From Eustoma russellianum (lineage: Eukaryota; Streptophyta; Magnoliopsida; Gentianales; Gentianaceae): a stretch of 64,000 bases of DNA. The stretch is from assembly GCA_036186865.1 (NCBI GenBank), contig AP025053.1:2889224-2953223 (forward strand), written 5' to 3'. A program made the position numbers and the translations under genes. Shown one piece after another: positions 35,950-47,651 of the stretch; within the stretch, counting starts at the first letter, position 1, and every line of letters starts with the position of its first letter. Under the pieces are notes generated by a model. That model was not told the DNA's origin, made no database searches, and was given only the letters and a program-made list of their open reading frames with translations.

Positions 35950-36052
35950 GGGTTCAGATCCCTTCATCGCAACTCCTTCACCGCACGCGTCACCGCGTGA
36001 CACGTAGCAGCAAGGGGTGATGAGTCACCGCGCGGTAAGGTGATCCCATCCG
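35950..36052. mobile_element. Mutator-type foldback MITE, 9-bp target duplication
   Basis: A 103-bp copy starts GGGTTCAGATCC and ends GATCCCATCCG, flanked by identical TGCTCCGGT at 35941-35949 and 36053-36061. It contains CACGCGTCACCGCGTGACACG, an internal palindrome shared by the family. It lies just upstream of the DUF3511 gene. Confidence 0.8.
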
Positions 36053-36249
36053 TGCTCCGGTATGGTTATTTTTTGAAAATGTCTACGTTATTCACTGCGT
36101 AAGATGTATCCAATTTAAAAGACTATTAGACTTCTGATTTTTATTATCCACAAATATTTTTTTGGGGCTAAAATGGTGGAGGCCTCCGGGGTTAGAAATT
36201 TTACCTTTTGCTTCAAATTTTGAAAATATCATAAACTTTTGATAATTTA

Positions 36250-36350
36250 GATTCAACAAACTATTTGACTAGTCTAATTTGATTTGATTTAGTTTCATTG
36301 TTGAACTATTTGACTAGTCTAATTTGATTTGATTTAGTTTCATTGTTGAA
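36250..36350. repeat. Tandem duplication, 49 bp x 2
   Basis: AACTATTTGACTAGTCTAA followed by TTTGATTTGATTTAGTTTCA occurs twice in tandem, almost identical. It is noncoding. Confidence 0.8.
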
Positions 36351-36878
36351 GTTTATATAATCAGCTAAAATTCTTTAAAATTCTCATCAATACCACAACA
36401 ACCATACTCATTATATTTCAACGATATCAAAAAATATTGCTAATATTTAACGAGGATGAGAGACAATCAAACAATATCTCCATTCCAAGAGATCAAAAGT
36501 TTGCTTTCAGTAAGACCAACGACTCTATATCATACCAAATAAAAAAGAGAGTTTTGAAAAAACAAATTAATTACAGCACATAAAGAGAAAACGACTAGAC
36601 ATTCAACATGGATATTCCGCTGCTAGACATTATGTATTAGTCAACTAAATACATTTTCTTGTAGTAAAACGGCATCACTACACAACAACACCATCTATAC
36701 AGTATATGCTAACAACACCAAAAACTACCGATAAGATTTAAGAGGTATGAGAGGCAGACAAACAATACCTCCATCCCAAAGGATAGAGAGTTCGCTTCTT
36801 ACGAGACTCCGTCTCTATATGTATCTGCATAGACAAATAATGAACGACAAATAATGAAATACAAAAACAAACAATAAA

Positions 36879-36943
36879 AAGTGCATAGTCAATATCAAAG
36901 CTTCTATATAAAGTGCATAGTCAATATCGAAGCTTCTATATAA
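36879..36943. repeat. Tandem duplication, 33 bp x 2
   Basis: AAGTGCATAGTCAATATC followed by AAGCTTCTATATA occurs twice in tandem with one base difference. Confidence 0.8.
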
Positions 36944-37954
36944 TACTCTAAGATGCCCGTATATCCTGTTTAAATTTCGCTAACCTTAATTATCCGTGTT
37001 CATGCACTCTTTATCTGGACCAAAACGGCATCACTGTGAAGTTAAATCCTGGAGTTTCCATTGTAAGCACGCAAAAACATTAGCAAAATTAGTATGGAAC
37101 GACTGAGTTAACCAAGATTAACTAACAAACATTCTGTGGTCTCCCAAATCTCAAAAAAGAAAAAAAAATGCAACATAGACCGAAATTAAAAAGACGTCTT
37201 CCGTGTCTTAAGCTCTTGCATTTGTACAGGATGAAGAAGGAACCAGATCGCTTCGCGATCTGATGTATCACTATTGTTAAATGTGAGCATCCTTGAGATA
37301 GTAAAAAATCAATAAGTGTTGTTTACACCAAAGTGATTCCTTTCTGTATTCAAATGCTCTTATGCCGAATGATTTTAACAAATAAAAGCATTAAGAACAC
37401 ATGATCAAATGCAATACAATCATAACTAGACCATCCTTCCAGACCACAACTAAGAAACAAGTCCAAAACTTGGAAGATCAATGCTAGTCATTCCACATAA
37501 AATACACCAAATTAATACATTTATGCAACAGGAAGAACACATAAATCAAGAACACAACGCATCACGCAATAACATAATCAAGAATTTCCTGCTTGCTTTG
37601 ATGTTTTGACTTTTGATATTGTGTTTTAGACAAAGGTGACGATTAGAGCTCCTCAAACATCAGTTACTAACAACAAAAGTACATGCCTTTGAAGGATCAA
37701 AACCAAAACCACTCATTTGCATCATCTTTTGGCGCAACACTGGTTGAAATGAATTTTTATACATGTTGGAATAAGTTTTGTTACCCAGTTTAGCTCGGGT
37801 ATGGAATCTATAAGTTTGAGGTGTAATTATACGTAAGAATTATTTACACATCCTTCAAACAAACATAAAGAATGAGTATTATTCAAGTTCATTCATCCCT
37901 AGACCCTCCAACCAAAAGCTCCTTAATATTTGAGTTTGAGTCTTATTATTCATT

Positions 37955-38141
37955 AGGCCGGGCCTTAAAGCAACTGGTAAAGTTGCTGCTTTATGACCTT
38001 AAGGTCACGGGTTCGAGCCGCAGAAACATCCTCTTGCACAAAGTATAGGGTAAAGCTGCGCACATCAGATCGCCGAAACGATTTGGCCTCTCCAGGACTC
38101 TGCGCAAACGCAGGAGACTAGTACTCCAGAAACGCTTTTTT
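37955..38141 (+). mobile_element. tRNA-derived SINE with target-site duplication
   Basis: The element begins with a tRNA-like head, GCAACTGGTAAAGTTGC (box A region) and GGTTCGAGCC (box B), continues with GAAACATCCTCTTGCACAAAG and ends in a T-run. It is flanked by TCTTATTATTCATT and TCTTATTATACATT, a 14-bp duplication with one mismatch. Related fragments are at 4420-4532, 39588-39740 and 45420-45540. Confidence 0.78.
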
Positions 38142-38500
38142 TCTTATTATACATTGAGTTCGAGTCTTTTTCGTGCATTGTTTTGAAACCCAACTCGTAT
38201 ATTGAACCGTAAAAGTTATCGGGTCATGGATTACTTGAGTCAAACATTATTCAACTGTTTTAGATCGTTATTGATCCATGACGTCATTATACACACACAT
38301 GTGTGTGTGTATGAATATATATGTACGTGTATATAGTGGTAGTTGATTTAATTTTGATACTTTGTGCCTAAAATTCTATTGAATTAGTGAACCGAGAGGG
38401 CCAGTCAGATCGTTACCGGGTTTTTGGGTTAGAGGGGAACCGTTTGGATTTATTGGGTTTCACTAAAAACAACGGTTTTTTATCTGTAGGGTTTACCCTT

Positions 38501-38677
38501 GGAGATAGCCTCAGCTCACTGCAAAGGAGTGCAGTGACGCGTGACCACGCAACACGTGACAGCAAGGGGGTGGTGAGGCTAGATGAGTGACCGTTATCTA
38601 GCCTCACCACCCCTTGCTGCCACGTGTCGCGTGGTCACAAAGAGGGTGAGGAAAATTGGAGTGAAGAGATCCCAACT
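38501..38677. mobile_element. Mutator-type foldback MITE, 9-bp target duplication
   Basis: The 177-bp element is flanked by TTTACCCTT at 38492-38500 and 38678-38686. Its two arms, around CGCAACACGTGACAGCAAGG and CCTTGCTGCCACGTGTCGCG, fold on each other through GGTGAGGCTAGAT / ATCTAGCCTCACC. The right arm carries the G-box CCACGTGTC. Confidence 0.85.
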
Positions 38678-38930
38678 TTTACCCTTGACCCAAATCGTAA
38701 AAGGCAAAGCATCATTGGGTAATTCGGTGGACCGTGCAGGTTGGATTGGGTTTTACCACACTATTTTCATGTATAAAAAAAAATTAGTGTCGGTATATAT
38801 TGTAAAGTTGTCTCACAACTCTACTATAGGATTCTGATATATGGTTTTTGATATTTTGATGTTCAAATAACTATGGAGACTTTTTTTAAAAAAAGATTGT
38901 TAAAGGCACGATTGAGAGATCCCGCTTGTA

Positions 38931-39161
38931 ATGTGGTAAAACAAAATGACTCACTAAATTAGTTGCGCTTCTTATAATGCGAAATGCGCTTTTTATAATG
39001 TGAAGTAACAGTTGATCGACATAACTTAACGCATCATTATGTGTCATCAAAAAACAACATCTGTATGTTTCTAACACATGTGTATAGTTACGTACATTCG
39101 ACCTTCCATACCCCGCCATAGACGGGAAACTCTAAGACAATGAATAATATTGTTCTTGTTG
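38931..39161 (+). mobile_element. Au-like SINE copy with partial internal duplication
   Basis: It reads from AAAACAAAATGACTCACTAA to GACAATGAATAATATTGTTC on the plus strand. The segment GCGCTTCTTATAATG is followed by a second, similar GCGCTTTTTATAATG, a short internal duplication. The conserved 3' block has TACGTACATTCGACC and CCCGCCATAGACGGG. Confidence 0.7.
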
Positions 39162-39587
39162 TATCACCAGAATTTGGCATATGGTTAATCGGATCATGAT
39201 GTTCATATTACTTGCCGACTGGGACTGTACCACTAGTAAAAGTTTTTGAAGTATAATTGAGATCTATATTGTAAGAAAAGATTTTTAGATGTATAAATAG
39301 GATCCTAATAGTAAGGAAATAAAGATATTTTTTTTCAGAAAAATGGGAAAGAACATATCGTAGTGTACGCTAATGTACGAGCAATTACGCGCCAAAAATA
39401 AATGTTGCGGAGCAACTTTTCCTTGAAAAGAACACCAAATAACATCCTTGTGTTATTATTACACACTCAATGTGTGTTGAGTAATTGATAAAAAATAAAA
39501 ATAAAGTGTGTGCTGTGTGTGTGCGATATATACTATTAAGAAAAGATACAATATTGATGGTAGGGATAGAGGGAGAGCCTTGTAACA

Positions 39588-39740
39588 TCTGATAAATTTG
39601 TTGCTTTGTGACTTTGATGTTACGGGTTCGAATCATAGAAACATCTCTTGCACAAAGTATAGGATAAAACTACGTACATCACATTGCGAAAGAATTCCAT
39701 CATTTTTTAGACCCTACGCAATTTGGGAACCTAGTATACC
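39588..39740 (+). mobile_element. tRNA-derived SINE fragment
   Basis: The box-B-like GGGTTCGAATC followed by GAAACATCTCTTGCACAAAG matches the SINE at 37955. The box A part is diverged and no target duplication was found. Confidence 0.6.
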
Positions 39741-39796
39741 GAGAACGGAGTTTATTGATAGATAGGGATAACAAGGGTGGGAGAGAGACTATGTTT

Positions 39797-39870
39797 TTCT
39801 TTCTCCACCTCCACCTCCAGCTTCCCCACCCCCACCCCCACCCCCACCTCCAGCTTCCCCACCCCCACCC
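39797..39870. repeat. CCACCC-rich minisatellite
   Basis: CCACCTCCAGCTTCCCCACC units and CCACCC runs are repeated in tandem. Open frames across it are compositional artefacts. Confidence 0.8.
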
Positions 39871-40219
39871 TTCCTCTCTGCTGAAGTTCAGTAGGGAACC
39901 GAAGAAAATCCCGACTTGTACCACCCACCCCCTCCCTCCCTCGCTCCCCAAAAGGTATAATGCACACAGAACTTGATAACCAAGAGATTCGTTTCTATTA
40001 TATAGTGATTTAAAAGAAGTCATGGTTCCTTTCATGCAAGCATCCAAGAATCAACATAAGATATACACATGGAATCAACACGAGAGAATATATTCAAACT
40101 CCTCTTCTTTCAGATTTTCTAACTCACCCACTCATTAGGATACAGAAATAACATCCAAGTGTAAGATCAAGGTTGCCCAGATCCCTTCTAAACGAATTTA
40201 ACCTTCGCTTACACTCGAT

Positions 40220-40400
40220 GGACAACACATAGATGTTTTCCGATGACCCATAATGATGTGTCAAGCTGTGTCGATCAAATGCTACTTCACAATATAAGAA
40301 GCGCAGCTAATTTAGTGAGACATTTTGTTTACATCCGACCCCATCGTACCCCGCCAAGGCGGGAGTCTCCAAGACAATGGGGTAATGTTATTGTTGTTAG
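40220..40400. mobile_element. Rearranged Au-like SINE (head and tail in opposite orientation)
   Basis: The first part (TTTTCCGATGACCCATAATG to TTAGTGAGACATTTTG) is the family head in minus orientation. It runs directly into TACATCCGACCCCATCG and GGCGGGAGTCTCCAAGACAA, the family tail in plus orientation. This is either two overlapping insertions or an inversion. Confidence 0.6.
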
Positions 40401-42163
40401 ACTTGATGGGTGACGGTTAAAAACATGCAAATAGAAGAACTTCCATACTTGGAGTGCATCAAGTCATGACCATACTTAGAGATGAGTAAAATCAAGCGGT
40501 CATATCCAAACTCTGGAACTTAAATTGGAATATAATGTGTTGGTATCTTAATGTAAATATAGAAAGAAATCCATGGTGCATGGAACATAAGAAAAAAAGA
40601 GAGCACCCACTTCTCATCAACTCTGCTATTTTGCTTTAGAATGTTTCGTTAAACACAACAAGATGTATTGAACTCATAATTCATTAGATACTTTTTATGA
40701 ATGAAGTAGATTCGGTCAAAGCTTTCCTAGTGAGTTCTCTCAAACCTACATATCTTGAATTCTACAGAAATGCCTCCTTTATAATCCTACATGTTATTCC
40801 AATACACAAGGAAATGCAAAGGCAACTGGGCAGCAGATGCGATGAAAAATATAGGCCAAACCATGTCGGTAAAAGTAGAGATGGGTCAGGTTACCACTGT
40901 CAGAATAGCCATCATGAGGGATTGCCTTCTAAACAAACAGCGAACCTACCAGGATTAACACCTACAAGGACACAGATCTATAGGATTATACTGAACATAG
41001 AAAAAAGAAACTGGTACTTGAAACAGTGGCAAAGATCTCTTCTTTTTATCCTCTTTCTTTTCAGAAAGAAACATTTTTTCTTACATGTTACCGCAGACAA
41101 ATTTAAGGTCAATTACAACACTGAGAAAAACAAAAAAGGGAAAACATCATATCAAAGGTACACACCACTACAAGTCTGGAATTAGGAGTACTCAATTCAA
41201 TATCCAATCTCCGTGGCTTCTACTTCTTTCAGAGACGGCATTCCTGCATGCTCTTAGTTGACAGAGTTTTCTCTCCATTGCATTGCTGCAGATGGCACTG
41301 GCTCAACTCTCAAATACGGGAAAACTACGTTTGCGTGTGACACTGTGTTACATTAAGAAAGTATGTTACCGGCAGGAAAAATCAGAATTGCATCAGAGAC
41401 ATGGAAGTAAAGGGATATGACACCGTTGCTAGTTCAGTAAAGGTGTGCAATACATAGAATGAGCTCATGTGCTTCCATAGTTGATCAGGATACAACGAAA
41501 TATTGTAAAAAAGGGTGAGCCCCTTGTTTATGAAGTACTTTGTGGGGAAAGAAGCATCTCTTTTAACTTGTGTAACAAGGTAAAGAATGTTAACCAGGCT
41601 AAATAACATAAGCTTCAGACCCGATTAATCGACTTTTTCCCCAAGAAGCATTTAAATATTGTTGTCAAGTATGAGAAGACATACTTCCTTGACTGCTGTA
41701 GAACAAGCCATATGTTCATGTCTAGGTCAATACTCACTTCGTCACATTCTCCATTAGATCAAAATTACTTATAGAGATTGAGGCCAATGTTTGTCATCTA
41801 ACCAACGCGTTAGAACCAAAAAGAAGAGCAAAGATGGAACGGACCAGTAACAAGTTACTTCATTGTTTTTCATCTAGAAAGGAGAAAAACTAAATGTTTG
41901 CCAGCATAAATGCATGCCAACAAAGCAAAATAAATGTCTGATTCCACAGAAACAGAGTGAGGAAAAGGCAATGGTTATATGTTATCCAAACAAGCATTTT
42001 ATGCAGATCATCTTGTGTTCACAAGGTTCGGATTGTTACTATATATATACACATTCCATTTAGTCATAGTGTACTTGCCTGAATTTTTACTAAAATAAAA
42101 GATAGAACAAATAATTGAAAAAATATGGATCTCTGACACATGAAAACAGCACACTTACCAAGC

Positions 42164-45074
42164 CTACAAAGTTGCAAGTGGAGGCCCTGCGCTGGTAAAA
42201 TACGACGCAAGATCGATATCTAGATCATTGAACTTACTAAGGAAAGGATGCATCTGTACAGAAAACTAGAGCCATTAATCATGTGCTACTAATGAATTTA
42301 TGCTGGTCACTTGAAATGACTGTAAAGGTATCCATACCATCAGTTCATTTGCTGAGAGCCTATTCTTTGGTTCTTTCTGCAGACTGATAAAACATAGTCT
42401 TCAGATGGATTAGACAAAATAATATATTTATAGACACAGATATATCACAACTTGACTCTGAAATGTCTCTGACTAGGTAAACAAATTCTTGTAGCTGATT
42501 AGGTTACGGAGAGATCACTCCAAATGTCGGACATCACAGAGGTTAGTTTGAAACTATCTTAAATCCAAACAAAGATAGATTAATCAATTTAAGGTCCTCA
42601 AACATATCAGGAAAGGTGGTCCATATTCCCTCTTCCATTTCAAGAATCCTGCTTTATATTAAAAAAAAAAGTTTGTCACCAAGCAAAAAAAAATTTCTAT
42701 GCATGCTTAAGCTTACTTGAGGCTATTAACAAGCTGAAAGGACTATGCTTAAGAAGTATAGCATTACCATGCATCTATAAATGAGCAGAATTCTGGTGAA
42801 AATATTTCAGAAGAAGCACGAGGTGGAGGTTGGTCAACAATAGATTCCATCAGCTCATACACATTTATCCATCCTTCACCTGGCTGAGATGGGGTATATG
42901 GGAAATGGCCTGTGGCACATTCAAGTAAAACCAATCCCAAGCTCCAGATGTCACTTCTGTAGCCATAGTTTCCTCCACTGATCCTCTCTGGCTGCATACA
43001 GTACTTAATTAAGCAACTACACCGTTCTTTCTTTCCAGTTAAACAAGCAGGCAATAACATACTGATATCGGCTAATATAGGAGAAACATGCACAACATAA
43101 ACATTTTTCAAATTTTTTTGCCAGAATATATCTGTGTCAGAACAATGTACTTTGAGTTCTTTTCTCATGCAAGGGCCCAACCTTTGATTCACAAGAGAAA
43201 AATATGAAAGGAAAATCGTAATTATCCCAGAGCAAAGTAACTACTTACAGACATATAGTTATATGTGCCAACAAAGGTATTGGCAAGTCCAGATGTGTTC
43301 GCTAGTATCGCACTGACACCAAAATCTGTGATTTTGACTTCACCTCTGTGGTTTATAAGCAAATTGGAAGGTTTTAAGTCTCTGTGGATAATATGTTTCT
43401 CATGATGAAGATACCACAAGCCCTTTAGGACCTAAAATTCGTGAGTGAAGTCACTGATATCAGAAATACTTGAAATTCGTCTATTTAAAACGAAGGAAAA
43501 AAAGAGAAAGTTTCATATACCCAACCTGCTTAGAGATCTCAGCAAGATACGGTTCTGGAATAATTCTAACCTTCTTCAGAAAATCTGCAAGTGATCCCCC
43601 ATCCATATACTCCAAGATAATGGAAACAGCACCATTATCATAAAATGACTGATAACATACAACAACATTAGGGCACTGAGAGGACTGGTTAATTTTCAGT
43701 TCCTGAGCGATGTGCTTACGAGCTGACTCTTCAATGTTCATTTGAATAACCTGGATATATTTCCATTGAAAGCATTATTCAATGGATGATCAAGAGGGAA
43801 CGGAGTAGATAAGCAGGGAAGAAGAAGTTTCATTACTGCACTTAATGTAATATCCTAGGTGTCTCATCATAGCCTTTCGTGGGAGAAGAACAGCGGATAA
43901 GCTTAACGGAAGCAGTGAAATATCAAAGTACATGATTTTTTCTCATAACTAGGTTAATAGTAACTGACAAAGTAACTAAGGATTGGAAAAAGGGAAGTAA
44001 AGGTTGTCTGCGAAATGAGAACTTAAACCAAAAATAAAGATGGGGAGCAATGACCAAATAAAAACAAGGTGATTAACATGTGCTAGTACAAGCAAATGCC
44101 TGCCATGGGAGAAGGAACCATATTAACATTGAGGAGATCAAACGAAAAAGAAAAACACGGGAGAAGGAACCATATTAACATCGAGAAGATAAAAGGGGAA
44201 AGAAAAAACCTTCAGTGCAAAAAATTGCCCAGTCCATTTATGTTGAACCAGTCGGACAATACCACCATTGCCTTTTCCAATGACTTTAACTGCATCAAAA
44301 TCAGCTAAGCTTAACTGATTATCCGATGGTTGTATAAGGGGCGGCTGTGGAAGAAAACATGCTCAGACTTAAACTCAGAAGGCAAAAAAATGGACAAACA
44401 TTCCACACTTACATTGTGACTACAACAAACCCGAACCAGAGCAATCTATGACACAATTCTGCTTAGTTAATTGCCAATACTGACTCCAACAGAAGCGTTT
44501 TTCTAAACCCTTCAACATATATGCTTTTACAAAATCGGAAAATGCAACAAGAACTTTAACAAGTTTTACATATACATGAACAAGAAGTCATGTCAGAGAT
44601 AGTTCCTCAACTAAAATTCCAAGCATTTCACAGCTCAGAACGCCAAAACTAAAAGTAAAGAGTGTGAAAAATTAAAAGTAAGGAATGTGAAGAGAACTCC
44701 ACAGTAAACCCAGAGTCCCAACTCTGATCAAATAAATTGAGAATAATAACCAAGTAGCACAACAATAACAGAAGAACGATAACTAAATCTTACAGTTTCA
44801 GTTGGATTACTGGAAACAATTCGAACTCCATCTCTATTGACCAGCAGATCACCATCTTTAAAAGTACCCGATTCAGTCCTGAAAAAAGAACAGCCCAAAT
44901 GAAAAGGTGATGGGAGACTGGTAGTTTAAATGGCATTAAATGCAGAATAGAGTATGAAAAGCGTCGCATTTAGCTAACAAGATGAGAACTTTACAAGAAA
45001 TTAGAGAGAGAAGCCTCCTCAGGTGGGGGGAGATTGAGCTTCAATTTAGAAGCTAGATTTCCCTTCTTTACCAT
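42164..45074 (-). CDS. MKK2: MAP kinase kinase, MKK1/MKK2 group
   Basis: The gene encodes a 355-residue dual-specificity MAPK kinase, which phosphorylates MAP kinases in plant stress and defence cascades. Eight exons join in frame: 44995-45074, 44794-44878, 44210-44344, 43526-43750, 43249-43431, 42768-42991, 42338-42383 and 42164-42253. The N-terminus has the MAPK docking site (KKGNLASKLKLNLP). The kinase domain shows IGKGNGGIVRLVQ, FALKVIQ, HRDLKPSNLLIN and DFGVSA, and the plant MAPKK activation loop T-x5-T in NTSGLANTFVGT, then PERISG. The end FTSAGPPLATL fits group A MAPKKs. MKK2 fits best (ELKINQSSQCPN, EYMDGGSLADFL), though MKK1 cannot be excluded; MKK6 looks more distant. Intron 3 contains a short tandem duplication. 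Confidence 0.94.
44106..44200. repeat. Tandem duplication in MKK intron 3
   Basis: GGGAGAAGGAACCATATTAA followed by CAT(T/C)GAG(G/A)AGAT occurs twice, about 52 bases apart, just downstream of exon 4 in gene direction reversed. It is purine-rich on the plus strand and noncoding. Confidence 0.75.
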
Positions 45075-46249
45075 CTTCCAATTGAAACCACAACAAAATC
45101 CCTCTTCAGTTTGTTCCCTCTAGTTACAATTCTGCCGATTTCTTTAGCAGAAAAGGCTGATCAACTTGGAATTTGGGTTCTAATGTAGTATGTCCTTTTT
45201 GATGGGTAGAGCATTGAGTGGAAGTGCGGACGATAAATAAAGGAAAAAAGGGAAGAGCTTTTAAAAGGGAAAATCAAAAATGAAATGAAGACTTGGAAAG
45301 TCGAGTAAGTAAATGTTAATAAAGTAGCGGGTCTTCTTATGGCCCATTGTCGTTGGATTGTGTTCGTCTCAACGCGTTTTATACTAATCCTCTTGCTTAT
45401 TTTCTACTATCATGTCGTTTCCGGGTAAGAATGCTTGTATATGTTCCGGGCCGCAGAAACAAGTTATTGCACAAAGTGTATGATAATACTGCATATATCA
45501 TATCGTAAAGTAATCCAACTTTTTTTAAACTATAACAAATGCAAAAGTCTAATACGACGAAACATTTTTTAAAACTGGAGTTCAAATTGTTAATGTAATC
45601 GGTTAGTTACCAAACATGTCAATTTTTTTTTTTTTTTTTACCGAAGTGTGGGGTTGTGCTACTAAAAGTTAAAACAAGTCTTCACTTTTTCTTTTTCTTC
45701 TTCTTTCTTTTACTGTTTTTTTTTTTTTACTTTGCACGTAAGAAATAGAAGATAAAAACTCGAACTCTCGTTTATACAAGATTGCATCAATGACCTTTAC
45801 TGAAAAGAAGACAGCTCTTTTGTTTTTCAACCTATAGCATACTAAAGTCAACGTAGCTTATCTCTAGTTTTCTTTATTTCCATCAATGTACTGTATTTAC
45901 TTAGAAAACGAAAAAAAGTAAGTTAATTAGAGATTGTTGAGCATGTGGCATTCCATGGTTTTCGGATTAAATAATCCTTCTTGCCGGTTTAGATTAGAAG
46001 AGGTTAAAAGTAAGACAAAATATGATGCTTCCAATCACGCGTCGCTACGTCTAGAAAAGAGAAGATGTTTAAAATTTTTTTATTTTAAGAACAGTTTGTA
46101 CACGTGGTGGTGCGTGATTGGAATTCTTATATTTTGCCTCACCTGATTTGAACCCTTTTTTCTATATGCAACTCTTACTCGATAGTTAGCCGTTATATTT
46201 TATTTTTTACATTTCCAATAGAGTTAAGAACACTTTCCTTTGACTTTAG

Positions 46250-46469
46250 AATATGATGAAATAAAGCAAAATGACTCACTAAATTAGATGCACTTCTTAT
46301 ATTATAAAGTAGCAGCTGATCGATACATCTTGACGCAATTTTTATTATAGTCATCGGAAAACAACCTCAGTGTGTTTCTAACATATAAGTATGATTGCGT
46401 ATATCTGACTCCCATACCTCAACATAGACGGAAGACTCTAAGCCAATGAGATAATGTTGTTGTTGTTTA
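46250..46469 (+). mobile_element. Au-like SINE copy, full length
   Basis: It starts AATATGATGAAATAAAGC, passes through ACTCACTAAATTAGATGC and TCATCGGAAAACAACCTC and ends AATGTTGTTGTTGTTT on the plus strand. The TTG-repeat end is the hallmark 3' end of Au-type SINEs. Confidence 0.75.
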
Positions 46470-46559
46470 AATATTTTATTCTCAATGTGATATAGAGAGT
46501 CGGGAGCTTTATTTCGTCATTCATAGGAGGACGAAATCTTTTTAAAATGAACAAGAATA

Positions 46560-46741
46560 GGGTTGGATCTCCTCAACCCCACTTTCCTTACTCCCTTTGT
46601 GACCACGCGACATGTGGCAGCAAGGGAGGGTGGTGAGGCTAAATGAGGTTCACATGCATCTAGCCTCACCAACTTCCTTGCTGCCACGTGTCGCGCAGTC
46701 ACGCATCACCGCACCCCCTTGCAGTGAGGGGATCCTATCCC
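46560..46741. mobile_element. Mutator-type foldback MITE, near-perfect 9-bp target duplication
   Basis: The 182-bp element starts GGGTTGGATCTCCTCA and its other end, inverted, starts GGGATAGGATCCCCTCA. ACAAGAATA and CCAAGAATA flank it, eight of nine identical. The arms hold GACATGTGGCAGCAAGG and CCTTGCTGCCACGTGTCGC. Confidence 0.85.
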
Positions 46742-47345
46742 CCAAGAATATACGCCTCCAACGAGACTTAGACTTTCTAGCTAAAGCATCAAGAAGTTAC
46801 GCTTTGATTTGCATGTTTATTTACGTTAGGTCATGGATAACATACGAAAACACGAGAATCTATTATACCGAGAACATCTTTCTTATGGATAATATTAATT
46901 CGGTGAAATTTCCTAATAATAGGAGAGCACACTCATGAAATGTTCTAATTAATTTGGTTAGAAGATAAAACACTAATAAACTTGATGAATTTCATTCTAT
47001 TTCAGCTATCCAATCTCAAGGAAATGTTCGTATGATGCTATCAATAAGTATTCTCATGATATTTTTCATTGTTCCGACTCTAGAAAACTTTGAAGACTTA
47101 GTACCTGAATAAATGTTGATTAAAATTTCTATCTAAATTTGATCACGATAATAAGCTAGCCAATAAAACTGTTATCACTAAATAAAAATAAAGGACCAGA
47201 TAATTAAAGAACGGTTGCATGAGTTTTGGGAAAGAGCGGTTGGGGTGAAGCCCATCGAGGGGTGCTGGAAAAGAAGAACTCGAAAGAAACGACATTACCT
47301 ACCGAATACTCCTAAACGGAACATGCTTGGCTTTTACGTTTGGTC

Positions 47346-47651
47346 TAGGGGTGTTAACGAACTGAGACGAGCTGAATACTAGATTTTCGAATTCAGATTT
47401 GTTTGGCTAAATGAATTATTCGGCTCGGTTCGTTTAGCTAAATGAACTTTAAGATTAGTTCGGGTTTGGCTCGATAACACTATAACTGTTGAAACGAGCC
47501 GAACAGTTTACAGACAGTTTGACTCGTAACTAAACAAACCCAAATAGGTGTTTAAATTCGACTCGTTAAGTAAAATTAACAAACAAACTCGAACAAATTA
47601 CGAATCAAACTCGAACAGTTCGTGAACTGCTCAATTCGATTAACAACCCTA
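47346..47651. mobile_element. hAT-type MITE
   Basis: It starts TAGGGGTGTTAACGAACTGA and ends CGATTAACAACCCTA, inverted ends of the family at 23573. The flanking octamers do not match, so the insertion is old or one flank is rearranged. Confidence 0.75.

Larger units (their letters stand above)
35668..42163. other. Long repeat-rich intergenic region
   Basis: I see no gene in these 6.5 kb. They hold two foldback MITEs (35950, 38501), a tRNA-derived SINE (37955) and a fragment of the same type (about 39588-39740), Au-like SINE copies (38931, 40220), tandem duplications (36250, 36879), a CCACCC-rich minisatellite (39797-39870), and two diverged direct repeats around 36380-36840 that resemble decayed SINE tails. 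The last few hundred bases should be the 3' UTR of the MKK gene. Confidence 0.5.

Noticed and set aside
40697..41185. Open frame of 162 codons on the plus strand
   Set aside because: It lies in AT-rich intergenic sequence, has no recognisable domain, unusual composition and no splice or homology support.
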